A stretch of 64,000 nt of DNA from Oopsacas minuta (lineage: Eukaryota > Porifera > Hexactinellida > Lyssacinosida > Leucopsacidae): contig JAKMXF010000255.1 in the NCBI GenBank assembly GCA_024704765.1, forward strand, positions 310,001 to 374,000. The letters run 5' to 3'. Positions 22,329 to 33,600 of this stretch are shown here, one piece after another. Both the position numbers and the translations under genes were made by a program. Position 1 is the stretch's first letter; every line of letters starts with the position of its first letter. The notes below the pieces were generated by a model, which saw only the letters and a program-made list of their open reading frames with translations, ran no database searches and was not told where the DNA came from.

Positions 22329-23360
22329 TTACGATTTATCATTACTCAATTCAAGCAGTTCCTGCCTCCAATCAGCTGCCAACATTAATCTCCTAATACT
22401 CTCAATAATATCTGCTTTTAAGATATAATCATTATCTCTATCTCTTTTCATGTAAGAAAATGGGTAGACGAGATCTCTGTTAATTAACACCCGTGGAACA
22501 TGTTCTGCAGGAGAATGCACTAATCCTCCAAACGGCTGAACTATTAGAGAAGTTCCTGCAACCAGTAACAAATCACATTCGCTAAAATCCTCAGGTTGAA
22601 GTGTGAAAAACCGCGATGGAAGATTCTCTCCAAACATTACAATATCCGGCTTGACATATCCTTGACATAATTTCTGTTCACATACAATAGGGAATTGATC
22701 ACTTAATATTTTACCCTTAACAATCTCAATATCATGAGCCTGACCACAATAAGAACATGAAGCTGAACTGAACCCTCCATGTGCCTCTATTACTCTTTCC
22801 GGACTAAGGCCAGCTAATAATTCTAACCCATCAATATTCTGTGTGTATACTCGTAGAAGAATATTTTTATCTTCAAGTAACTTCAGAAATTTGTGTGCTA
22901 AACAAGGCATATGCTTCCCAGGATAAATATCTTTACAGAATTGGTAAAACGGAGTTGGATTTTGTAGAAAATAGTTCAGTTCAAAAATCGCCTCGGGATA
23001 TGGTAGATTATACTTCTGGAGATTATCATAAATGCCTGAACCAGGAGTTCTAAAGTCAGGTATACCAGATGCAGTGCTGAGACCAGCACCAACGAGACAA
23101 ACAATCTTCTTATATCTGAGTTCTCCCAATCGTTTCAATATTTGTAAGAGGGTTGTAGGAACATTATCATGAGTGTGCTTATTATTGAACTGTTGATTTG
23201 TGTAGACAAGGTCTCGTATGTATAAATTATGTTTTAAATATTTTAGAATTCTAATCATACTAAAGTTCATAATTATAATTATTAGAGATAGTATCTCTCC
23301 TAAAATTGTTAGAATTCTACAAAGAACAGATTTTGGGAATTTGCTTCCCTCTTGGGCCAT
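22329..23360 (-). CDS. Class I sirtuin, SIRT3-like NAD-dependent deacylase
   Basis: Removes acetyl groups from lysines using NAD+. Single exon; 343 aa from the ATG at 23360, or 313 aa from the ATG at 23270 (MNFSMIRILKYL). Core motifs are GAGLSTASGIPDFRTPGSG, the TQNIDGLE loop, EAHGGF with the catalytic His, KPDIVMFGE, and GTSLIVQPF. The sequence LPYPEAIFELNYF aligns best with SIRT3/SIRT2. Zinc ligands are CSYC and then CEQKLC, so the second pair is spaced C-x4-C, unlike C-x2-C in human SIRT3. The shorter start gives a basic, Arg/Lys/Leu-rich N-terminus that could be a mitochondrial presequence; the longer start adds a very hydrophobic stretch (LSLIIIIM) that may be untranslated. An AG just upstream could be the acceptor of a leader exon. 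SIRT3 versus SIRT2 is not settled here. Confidence 0.88.
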   Translation of the reverse strand: MAQEGSKFPKSVLCRILTILGEILSLIIIIMNFSMIRILKYLKHNLYIRDLVYTNQQFNNKHTHDNVPTTLLQILKRLGELRYKKIVCLVGAGLSTASGIPDFRTPGSGIYDNLQKYNLPYPEAIFELNYFLQNPTPFYQFCKDIYPGKHMPCLAHKFLKLLEDKNILLRVYTQNIDGLELLAGLSPERVIEAHGGFSSASCSYCGQAHDIEIVKGKILSDQFPIVCEQKLCQGYVKPDIVMFGENLPSRFFTLQPEDFSECDLLLVAGTSLIVQPFGGLVHSPAEHVPRVLINRDLVYPFSYMKRDRDNDYILKADIIESIRRLMLAADWRQELLELSNDKS

Positions 23361-23962
23361 TATCAGCCTTTGCTAACTGCCGCACTGGGATATTCCTAGA
23401 AGCAAAAATTATTGAAGAAATGCCTCAAGTAACTTACGAACCTTTGCAAGAGATAATAGCAAACTCTAAAATACAAAATGAACGAACACTTAGCTGAAAC
23501 AAATATACACAAATATATAAGCTATTGTGTTGTGAGTATGCTCGATGTGAATGATCACAATTTGTTGACAAAGTCTGTGAGAAAATAAGAAACTAAATAA
23601 GTGCGAATAAGGTGAGTAAGAGAAAGGAAATACGCGCTGAGTTTATGATAAATTCATGATATAGTGACTCTGAAATAGTGATCCTATATGAAAATAGAAT
23701 TATGAAGGCTCCCGTAAGTATAAAGAATCTCAACCAATTTTGTTATAATATCAGTGGACAAATTAAAATCAAGGAATACTAGCAAAAGGACTAAATACCA
23801 AGGTTGAAACCGATCGAACTGAATATCAGTATCCATGAATAGTTGCTTAACCGAATACTGAAATTCGCTTGGTAACCAAATATGAACTATTCGGTTGCAA
23901 CCTTGCTAAATAGTAAATACCAATAATATATAATTGTTTACTTTTAGACATAGTATAACAAA
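23361..23962. other. Gap between the sirtuin and NHL genes
   Basis: 602 bp without a supported gene. A plus-strand frame at 23306-23497 overlaps the sirtuin 5' end and looks like an antisense shadow. A short imperfect palindromic run (GGTTGAAACCGATCGAACTG to CGGTTGCAACC) lies at about 23800-23905. Confidence 0.4.
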
Positions 23963-25108
23963 TTAGAATATTTGTAGTGAATAGAACACTTTCTGATCAC
24001 ACACAACAACTCTATTACCAGTGCTAATAGCTACTCCAGTAGGTTCAGACAGTGTACCAGGTAGTGAAGTAGTACAGCACATTACACCTATATCATGTAG
24101 ATATTGTCCTTCCTCTGAAAACACTTTAATCTTACTCTCAGCTCCATCAGATATCAAGAAATACTTACTACTCCAATCCATACAGAAACAGTTACCTCGT
24201 ACAATATTTGATTGCTCTACAAGGCCTTTAATAAGCTCACCGGTCATGCTAAACATCTGTAGATGATAAGTACTGTTTTGGAATAAACAACATATTTGTT
24301 CTTTTAATATTTTGATATCATTAATCCTTGTATTATGGGTAAAATATCTTGAATGTAGCACAATCTTCTTTTCTAACACTAGCCCTTTTGTATATACACA
24401 AATAGATCTTGTTTCAAACTCACATCCATACACACGATTACTATTATCATCCACAGTGACACCTGTCATAAAATCTGACAGATTGACACAAGCTAATACC
24501 AATCCAGTTATCTTGTCAATTTTAAGCAAAGTATGGCTGCTACAAGCTACATACAGATTCATGTCATCTAAACATAGACTCCACGGACCACACAAATCAG
24601 TATTCCGAATAGTTTTCAACAAATCACAGTTTATATCGAGTACTACAATACTATCTGCTCCGTGATTAGCTAGGTATATTTCCTGTGTTATTCTGTCCAC
24701 AGCGAGACCACGAGGTTCTGAAAATCTCACGGAATCTTGGTTTACTCCAGTTCTCAAAGGGAACTTCTTGTGAATGAAAGGAGAATACACAGATTCTAAT
24801 TTACAAATTTTGTAAAGCTTAGCTCTCCATTCATCAATATTCCACGATATTTTAAACTCAGGAATTATATGCGGATGTGTTTTAACCCCGTTATGTAGTT
24901 TATACTCTTTAGGACTGTACTTATCCAGAATTATATTCAAATCTTTGATAAGCTCTTCTTCTTTGTAATCAAGATCATCACGTAGTTGTTTAAATTTCTC
25001 CCTAACCTCAAGTTTACGTTCCTCTATAATAAATCTTAAGGAGGAATAGGGGTCCTCTCCAAAAGACACTGTCTTACTAAATCTCCGTGAACGATGCAAT
25101 AAAGTCAT
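23963..25108 (-). CDS. NHL-repeat protein with short coiled coil (TRIM-NHL-like, no RING)
   Basis: Single exon, 381 aa. Residues about 28-70 are charged and helical (EERKLEVREKFKQLRDDLDYKEEEL), a probable coiled coil. From about 120 to the end are NHL-type propeller repeats: FSEPRGLAVDRITQEIYLANHG, GVTVDDNSNRVYGCEF, and LSEPTGVAISTGNRVVVCD. No RING or B-box is encoded in this exon, and no upstream frame supplies one, so it resembles only the C-terminal half of a TRIM-NHL protein. Such proteins bind RNA or protein partners through the propeller. Sponge genomes are thought to carry many divergent propeller proteins, so a specific orthologue cannot be named. Confidence 0.8.
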   Translation of the reverse strand: MTLLHRSRRFSKTVSFGEDPYSSLRFIIEERKLEVREKFKQLRDDLDYKEEELIKDLNIILDKYSPKEYKLHNGVKTHPHIIPEFKISWNIDEWRAKLYKICKLESVYSPFIHKKFPLRTGVNQDSVRFSEPRGLAVDRITQEIYLANHGADSIVVLDINCDLLKTIRNTDLCGPWSLCLDDMNLYVACSSHTLLKIDKITGLVLACVNLSDFMTGVTVDDNSNRVYGCEFETRSICVYTKGLVLEKKIVLHSRYFTHNTRINDIKILKEQICCLFQNSTYHLQMFSMTGELIKGLVEQSNIVRGNCFCMDWSSKYFLISDGAESKIKVFSEEGQYLHDIGVMCCTTSLPGTLSEPTGVAISTGNRVVVCDQKVFYSLQIF

Positions 25109-25712
25109 TAAAATTCTGATTATACATCAAACGAATTCTATTACTTATACTCAACCATGTGGATAATTGCGTTGCAAATCAACCTCGAAATAGAATTGCT
25201 AATGCATAAATACTGAGTGGTGAATGTGGTATACCTACTAATGGAGTTGCACAATTAGCTTTTAGGTTGTGATAGAGAGTGTGTTGTTGATTTAGAAAAT
25301 GGCACAGCTAGTTCGGTTTAATAAAATATTTGTATTATTGTAAATTTGTTATGGTAGATATGGTCTTAGTTGCAGAGTTTGAATACTAGTCTGTCAGCAT
25401 TTTGAAATATCGAAATTAGATGTTGCATATTAGTTAGTAATTGAATTGCCAACTACTAAATAACCAACAGATTATTCACACATATTTTGCTAAGACAGCA
25501 ATTTCTGTATAGTAAACGCAACTCCATACTCTTTACACATTTTAATCCGTGGACACATATTTGTATGATTAGACACAAATACGTATTATATTTTACATAT
25601 TATGAATTAATTAAGTGGAAAGTAGAAATCGTTGGTATAACCGACATTCTGCATATGAATCTATCAATTTTTATTAATTTGAAATCTAATATAATATGAC
25701 ATAGAATGTGAA
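25109..25712. other. Gap upstream of the NHL gene
   Basis: 604 bp, AT-rich. No supported gene; the plus frame at 25487-25699 is low-complexity. It should include the NARS2 3' UTR and the NHL gene promoter. Confidence 0.45.
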
Positions 25713-27122
25713 CTAATGGTTGCAGGACTTGTAAAATCTAGGGAAAGGAATAGTATCTCGAATATCCATTCCTGTCATAGCTTGTAACAACCTTTCAAAA
25801 CCCAATCCAAATCCTCCCATAGGAACACCCCCATATCTCCTCACATCTAAGTACCAATCAAGAGATGATTCAGAGGAAGGAGAAGTGTTAAATTTCGCAG
25901 ACATAGCACCCTCCAGTCTCCTCACCCTATGCTCTCTCAAACTACCCCCTGCTAATTCACCTAGTCCAGGCCATAGCAAGTCAAAGCAGGATACAGTTTT
26001 TCTATTGTCATTGCTGACGTCATCTTGTAACATATAGAACGGTTTCAAACCAGCTGGGTAGTTAGTTACGAATATGGGGCAATTGAAATGTGATGTTAGA
26101 GCATGTTCTGCCTCGGAGTGTAGATCATCTCCCCATTTAATATCTATATTTAAACTATCCAGCAGGTCTAATGTATCTGAATATGATATTGCTATGAATG
26201 GATTCTGTAATATTCTTTTCAACTGCTCTCTCTTCTCTCTGTCCAGACAATTTCCTTCTGTAAATAATTGTTGTAATGAATCCCATTTATTCAATACTAT
26301 GTTTATAACATATTTGCATAACTCCTCAGTAACCATGGTAACATCCTGTATGGTATCACAAAACGCTACCTCAGCCTCCACCATGTAGAACTCTGCAAGG
26401 TGTCTACGCGTGTGTGACTTATCTGCTCGGAAAGTTGGGCCGAAACTGTAAACTTTAGAATTACCACATGCAATAGCCTCAAGATGGAATTGTCCAGACA
26501 CAGTCAAATGCTTCACTTCTCTGAAGAAACTATCTTCACTATTAGCCTGAGATACCCTGAAGAGATCTCCTGCTCCTTCACAATCCATAGAAGTTATTAT
26601 AGGAGGATGTGTTAGTAGAAATCTGTTCTTCTGGAAGTAAGTATGTATAGCATAGCTAGTTTCACTACGTAGAGTATTCATAGAGCGAAATAAATCAGTT
26701 CTTCCTCTCAAGTGTAGATATTTCCTCAAATAATCATTAGAGTATATAGTAGCGTGACGTAGGGGGTAGGTATCTTGTGAACATTTTCCGATTAGTTTTA
26801 TTTCTTTTGGGTGGATATCTCTCTTATTTGTCTTGCCAATTGTATTTGAATGTGTTCCAATTACTTGTATTGAAGAGCCAGGCGTTATATTTCGCAAATC
26901 TTCTGGCGTAAACCCATTTTTAGGGACAACAACTTGAAATATTTGTGGAGTAAGACTATCAACAAGATCAATGAAGACAAAAGATTTCAGTTTCCGAATA
27001 TTCTTCACCCACCCTTGATATTTTGATAAGTTATCTCCAGAATTGAACCTCAAATAATAAACACCCTTTTTCGTTGCACTGTAAAACACAAATTTTCTTA
27101 GCTTTAAAATTGAATTAAACAT
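25713..27122 (-). CDS. NARS2: Asparaginyl-tRNA synthetase, mitochondrial
   Basis: Charges mitochondrial tRNA-Asn. Single exon, 469 aa from the first ATG (MFNSILKLRKFVF); the track's extra first residue is a GTG. The N-terminus is basic and hydrophobic without acidic residues, fitting a mitochondrial presequence. An OB-fold anticodon-binding domain covers about 30-125 (YQGWVKNIRKLKSFVFIDL). The class II core has motif 1 near 150, motif 2 FRADKSHTRRHLAEFYMVEAE and motif 3 GFGLGFERLLQAM. The end DIRDTIPFPRFYKSCNH fits AsnRS rather than AspRS. It resembles the bacterial-type enzyme that is nuclear-encoded in animals. It appears intact. Confidence 0.95.
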   Translation of the reverse strand: MFNSILKLRKFVFYSATKKGVYYLRFNSGDNLSKYQGWVKNIRKLKSFVFIDLVDSLTPQIFQVVVPKNGFTPEDLRNITPGSSIQVIGTHSNTIGKTNKRDIHPKEIKLIGKCSQDTYPLRHATIYSNDYLRKYLHLRGRTDLFRSMNTLRSETSYAIHTYFQKNRFLLTHPPIITSMDCEGAGDLFRVSQANSEDSFFREVKHLTVSGQFHLEAIACGNSKVYSFGPTFRADKSHTRRHLAEFYMVEAEVAFCDTIQDVTMVTEELCKYVINIVLNKWDSLQQLFTEGNCLDREKREQLKRILQNPFIAISYSDTLDLLDSLNIDIKWGDDLHSEAEHALTSHFNCPIFVTNYPAGLKPFYMLQDDVSNDNRKTVSCFDLLWPGLGELAGGSLREHRVRRLEGAMSAKFNTSPSSESSLDWYLDVRRYGGVPMGGFGLGFERLLQAMTGMDIRDTIPFPRFYKSCNH

Positions 27123-27594
27123 CACTTATTCACGAATTGTATAAATTAGCGCATGACTACAATTTGTTGCGTATCAACAAATAGAAAGGGTGAATTACAA
27201 TATCCTGGGGTTAGAAAATGTTCAAGTGGCCTAGGGATATTTGCTAAAATATTGAATCAATGTTTCTGTATTATTTCGAAGTTTGAATCTGCTAGATAAA
27301 CTCACTGTAGATATCCAGATTCTAGAAGAATTAACATTTGAGTTTATCTTTACAATATCTCTGAGAGCCTTGTAGATGGTAGAGTCAACAACATTATCAA
27401 ATGCCATAAAAATATAACACAACCAAGAAATGACTTTCAAAACTAAACCTTGAGTGATTTAATATAATTTACATTGTATTTATTAGAAAATTAACTGTTC
27501 ATAAGATCTCAAATAAGAAATAATTTACCGCAAATTTAACACTAATCAAGCAAATTGATTAAATCTACATAATCAGGATAAAACTAAGCTAGAG

Positions 27595-27636
<42 letters not shown>

Positions 27637-27645
27637 GAGAATATT
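27123..27645. other. NARS2 upstream region and POLD1 3' UTR
   Basis: Contains the POLD1 3' UTR with a long (CAA)n/(TTG)n run, and the NARS2 promoter. A short minus-strand frame from an ATG at 27407 (MAFDNVVDSTIYKALRDIV) ends near a GTGAGT donor and might be a tiny exon; too weak to call as a gene. Confidence 0.45.
27596..27637. repeat. (TTG)n trinucleotide repeat in POLD1 3' UTR
   Basis: Uninterrupted GTT/TTG run of about 14 units on the plus strand, read as (CAA)n in the POLD1 transcript. It begins about nine bases after the stop codon. Confidence 0.95.
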
Positions 27646-30600
27646 CTACCAATCAACTTGCTGTTCAAACCGACCAATAATTCTACTCTTCTCTTCCAGA
27701 TCTTTAATAACTTTAGTCCGCATATAAAATATAGTACAATCTCGATTAGTACAGATAACCTCTTCATGTAGGCTCTCTTGACAAGTTTGACACTGTGTCC
27801 AGAGGCGAGAGAACTTCTCTTCAAAATTACGTAGTTGTTCCACTTCTCTCTGATATAACTCAGAGATACGCTCTATACAATGCGAACAAACTGCTTCATT
27901 GCCCTTCAGTACAGATTTACATCCAATACAAGTCTCACTACGTTTTGCAAACATTGTCAAACCGCCAGCCTAAACGTTCGTAATACAGTTAGGATCGTTA
28001 TTGTAAACATTCTAAGATTATGAACCAAATCGATGTCCAAAATAAATTATTCCAATAGGATTCGTAATAATTAAATTTCTTGGTCTAGTGGGAATTTACA
28101 ATATGCGACCCTGACTGTAGTCCAAATAACTTAAATAGAATATGCAAAATACAAATCTAGAAAACATACCTTCGACGAGACAATAGTACGAGAGAGAGTG
28201 TGATCTCCATGGAATAATTCCCTCTCAGCCTTGTCTCCCATTATCGGCTCAAATATCCTCAGAAGCGGTTTACTAAGCTGTTGCTCTAGGTAGTACTTAA
28301 CATCAATAGGAATATTATTCTCCAGCACATAGATAGGATCTTCAGCCTTTTCATAAGCAGCCTGTTTCTTAGTACCAGCTATTATAACATAGGGTACACG
28401 ATCTCCTAGAGAAGGTGCAGATCCTGCATCTCTCTCCTTCATACGACCAGCCAGCACAACATGTGCTTGTCTAGCAGAATAATCCTTATCACTCTTAGTT
28501 AATTCTTTAGTTATAACTAGCTGGGATATATCGACACGATTACACATGAGATCTGATATCGTTCGTTTAACATACTCTATAGCATCACCTGGATCTCTCT
28601 CTATCAATATCTTCTTTAGACACGTGTTTATAAGGTTAGCTACTAGTGTACAGTTATCTCTACGAACTGTTTCAATACCTTTACAGTCCATTTTATCGTA
28701 TTTATCTGGTTGTGTATAGTAGAGACCAGCGTAACGCTTCTTATTAATAAGTAAGTAAGGGAAATATACCTAAAGAGTAATTGTCATTTATTCAGTGTAC
28801 AGTACAGCACTTTTACCCAATTAACCGAAAATATACACAAAACTCCCATTCTAACGAAATTCCCGAAACAAAATTATTAAACCTAATTCAATATCATATT
28901 TTCAAGACAGTTGAATTACCTTTTCAAACTCTAACTTTATAGGATGTGGGAAATTAGCAGTAACCAGCTCAGCTGCCTTTTTACCAAGATCAATAGACTC
29001 CTTAACAGTAGCAACATGGAACAGCACCATAACAGAATCTGTATCTCCATATATGACGTCAGCATTATGCGCATACCCATTAACAATTGAGAATTTCTCT
29101 TCTACATAGTCCTTTACTTGTCCTATCATTTCTCTTCCGTAAGCAGTAACACTACCACTTATCTCAATACAAGGTAGCTTACCTATACTAGCTCCTGTGA
29201 ATCCGTACACTGAATTAGCGCTCATCTTCAGGGCTAGTTGTCTACCGTCTAATACCTAGAAGATAGATTAAGTTATTTATTATAGTGAACTCCCGTTATG
29301 TCGAAGTTTAAGGGACCATATTTGTACAATTTAAGACATAGATATAAGCGGGTATTTTGAGATAACGGGAGTTAACTCTATTATACAGTCTACTCCGAAA
29401 ATTGAGACCAATATGGATTCAGACTGTATTAACCTTTTTCTTAAAAGGATCTTGTTCCATCTTCAAATCAGCTTTTGCTTTCCTCCTCGCCTTAAGTAAT
29501 TCCTCCAATATCACAGGCAGTAATCCCTTCCTCACATCAGCTTTAACAAAATAATTACCAGAAGGAGTTCTAATGTACTGTTCAGGCTGTAATTCGCTTC
29601 TATCTCCTGGTCCTAATAGAGATGTATAACACAGATTATGAGCCATCATAATGCTAGGATATAGAGATGAGAAATCCAGCACACTGACTGGATCTTTATA
29701 GAAAGCACGACGAGGCTCTATAACAGTAGCTCCAGCATACTCCTCTTCTCCATGTATTTTACGTGCAGGCATTAGTAGCTCTTGTTCTCTAGCCTTGCGT
29801 AACAGCTGAGATATTACCTGTGATATTATGGAATTCAGTTGGCTGTACGCACTGTTGTATCAAGTTATTCTCTATTCGTATATCTAACCTTAATCTGCTG
29901 GCCTCGAGTAGACAGATATGAAATAGGTACTCCAGTAACTCGAGCCATCTCAATATAGTTAATAAGACACATAAGCTTATCCAGTAGTCTAAGAGGGAGC
30001 ACTGCATCCCTAAGACAGTATATAGCCAGTCTTCTACGCGTTAGCTTATCTCCTTCCTGTAGCTCTGTTATCTTACTGTGATGAACATCCTCCTTCTGTT
30101 GACCCAGGAACAGATAACTCACGGAGTTGAGTGAGTAGGAACGTAATTTCTGATCTCGGAACAATATCTATACAGGTTGTAATCAAGTTATGATAGAGTT
30201 CAGTTCTAACCATATATGTTACCTTACAAATAAATGACCTACAATTCCCGCACCAAAAACGAGATTTTAGCACCTTTTTGACGTCATAAAATTACACCAT
30301 TTCCAGGCCGTATTCGGTTAAACAATTCTTATAATTATAAGCCCACTTCAATGTTATTCACTGGAAGTTACTTTGGTTAAGAGTTACAATTGATACGGAT
30401 ATGGATGACGTAATACAGCCCTGTATTAACGAGAGGTCAATACTGCTTAAATAACCATATTTAGCTATCTACGCACCTGTAACACATCAAACTGTACTCT
30501 TCCAGCCATTTTAGTACTCTTATTCTCTCTCTTACCATAAGCTTTAGACTGAAAAGTAGTATTAGACATAGTAGTCTTCTCATGAGTTCTACCCAGATAA

Positions 30601-33600
30601 GGGAATGAAATAAGGTTCAAAGCAGCAGCTCTGTTCATGAGGTAAGGAATATCAAAGTTAATAATATTGTAGCCAGTTAGGATATCAGGATCTGTTTCTC
30701 GTATCAGAGAAGACCAGTCTTTCAGCATCTCTGATTCATGTTCATAGCAAAGAATCTGGGTACATGGAATGTGTACAGATTAATAAGATGATAATGGGTG
30801 TAATAAATTATAAGAAATTCAAATAACATTAAATTTTAACATATTTATTCCTGTTTACGAACAGGCAAAACTTATTGTAATCTAACCTCAGCACCAGGGA
30901 TAGAAGCAGTTTCCTTGAGTGTGAATACGACTTTAAATAAGTAATCAGGCTGTCCTTGTATCTGCATAACATTAGCAATCTGTATGACTCTATCTTTATC
31001 AGCTTCTGGGAATATTCCTTTCCTGGCAGCACATTCAATATCAAAACTCAAAATCCTAAGAGGGCCTATAGCTTGCCATTCTTCCTCAGGAGCAAAACAA
31101 ACTAGATTATTATATTTCACATCAAGCTCTATCTGACAACGAGAAGACCTGTCTCTACGTACTTCATACTCACCACCCTTTAAAGATACCCAACCACACC
31201 CTACTAGTCCTGTGTCTACCATGAAGCGAACTACGAACTCTATGTTACTCTCATATGTGCTATATCTGTAACGAATAATTACTAATTACTGTGATTTATA
31301 AGTCACTAATATACAGGAAAATCCCAGGCTTCGATATAAAAGGGAGTTAACTGTATTGTGAATATGGATTAAAGTTAATTATAACCAATGAAGTTATACT
31401 ATTAATAGCTTACTGTTTCTGAGGATAATCTCCAAATTTAAAGTCTCCCTCTTCCAGTATCCTCCTGACAGTAGGCACTAGTCTAGGAGATGCTACTGTT
31501 ATACGAAAGAAAGGTCTCTTCCCTTTGCTATAGAAATACATAGACTGTTTTTCTTCAATAGCTACATCCAGGACACATAGTGTAAAGTTTTTAGCTGTAT
31601 TCTCTGATTTCAAAGCTTTATTCAAATCCTGTTTAAATTCCTCACATGCAACTACCTATAAGAATTAGACAATGGATGCGGGTTTTATGCACCATCAAAC
31701 TGTTCTTACATATTCCTGTATATTTTATAACAGTTATAAGAACATGTGTTCCAACTCCAAAGGGTGCTCTTATAACCAGCATCCACTGTATTCGGGAAAT
31801 AATGTAACGAAATAATAATGAAGTAAGACATGATTGTATAGAAATTGATAATCATATTAAGGAAGACAAGACAATAGTTCAGTGACGAGATTTATGCTTC
31901 CTATTAGACTTGCTGTAAGGAGATCTAGACCTGCTTCTATAAGATTTAGAATTATCAGTCTGTTTTCTTGACCTAGAAGATGAGGTTTCACTTCTCCTGT
32001 GGTGTCTACTGCTCTTAGATTTGTGTTTAGATCTCCTGGATGAGTGTCGATCAGCTGGTGAGCTACTATGTGAAGATTTACGCGCCCTCTGTCCATTTAT
32101 TGACGATACCTTTCTCTCATCTCTAAGTTCATCTTCATGAAGTGAAGACTCAGTAGAAGATTCATAGCTAACCATTGGTTTAGCTCTAGACTGTCTAACC
32201 TCAGCAAGAGCATTAGAACATACATTCTCTATCTCTGCTGACGTCATTTCTAATAAGAATTCTGTTACAGACATCTGCAGTACTTCAAGTAAGAACTTAT
32301 CACGTGAATCCTCACTTGTGAAAAACCGCACTTTATCAGTTGTATTTTGGGGTATAGTAGGCCCAATCATTTCTGTACCATCATAAGATTCCTTCCAGGG
32401 TTTCCCTGCTCGTGCATTTTTCTCCATAGTTTCTTTCTCGATTTGTTTCTGTCTGTTTCTTTCAAGTTTTTTGAGATCATCTCTTAACCAAGCAGGTATA
32501 ACACGTCTGCTAGCTGCCCAGTCCTCTTCCCCTTGCGTGTAGTCAGCAGCAGGAGCAGGACTGTACTCAGTGGAAGGGAAGTAAGAGGCTGCTGGAGGCT
32601 GTGAGGAGGTGTGGTAGCGAACAGGGGGAGGGAATCCGTGTCCGTAATCAAATGACTGAGGAGGTTGTTCCTCAGGAGCAGGAAGAGGTACAGGGGGAGC
32701 TTGCTGTGTAAGAGCAGGAGAGGTATCACTCCATTGAGGGAGACGTGACACTTGTTCAGAGGGATTATTAGCATACACGTGATTAGGATCATACACTCTC
32801 CTGGTTAGAAGAGAATCTTCCTCACTCACTCTCTTCCTACGATTGTTTGAGTTATAATTATCAGAGTCACTATCACTGTCATCTCCCAGTAGACGTTTGG
32901 CAGCTAGCTCTATCTCCTTGTTATCAAGTTGAAGGGGAGGAGATGTCCTCTCTTCTGACCTGTCTCTTCCGTAGGGCTGCTGGTAGTGATGTCTGGGTAC
33001 ATATCTGTAAGTATACTCGTGAGGAGGTGGAGGGGAGGGGGGAGGTTCTGAAGGAGGACTGTACTCATGAGGAGGTTCCTCTATATGCTCCCAGTGTGAC
33101 TGCTGAGGGAGGTGAGGGGGATGATGATACTCGTCAGGAGATTCAAATTGTCCTGTCTGAGGGTTAGATTGTGTGTGTGAGTCTTGAAATGGAGGGTGTT
33201 GATGTTGTGGATGTGGTGGTTGTCTGTGATCATGTGAATAATTACTATAAGGGACAGGAGAGTACTGACGATAGTGGGGGTCCTGGTTATTCGGGGGGTA
33301 GTTAGGAGGGGGAGGGGGCCGCATGTACTCTGTCTGAGCTCCAGGAGGACCTGGAGGAGGAGGAGGGGATATCGTCTCCCCAGGAGGTCCAGTAGGGTAA
33401 GGAGGCTGTTGAGGGTATACTGTATTATGTACACGGCGTTGTTGAGCCCATTGCTGAGCTCTCATCCTCCAGGAATCAGCTGATTGATCATGAGGAGGCT
33501 GTGGAACTACAAGGTTCTGATTTTGTGGAGGCATTCCATGGGGTAACATTGGTTGTTGCCACATATGTGTTCGCTAGTAGTGAAATGTATGTATTGTGTA

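Noticed and set aside
23306-23497. Plus-strand frame over the sirtuin 5' end
   Set aside because: Antisense to the sirtuin N-terminus; no homology.
31879-33564. POLD1 N-terminal exon
   Set aside because: POLD1 family sequence is continuous without it, and its conserved blocks match PNISR.
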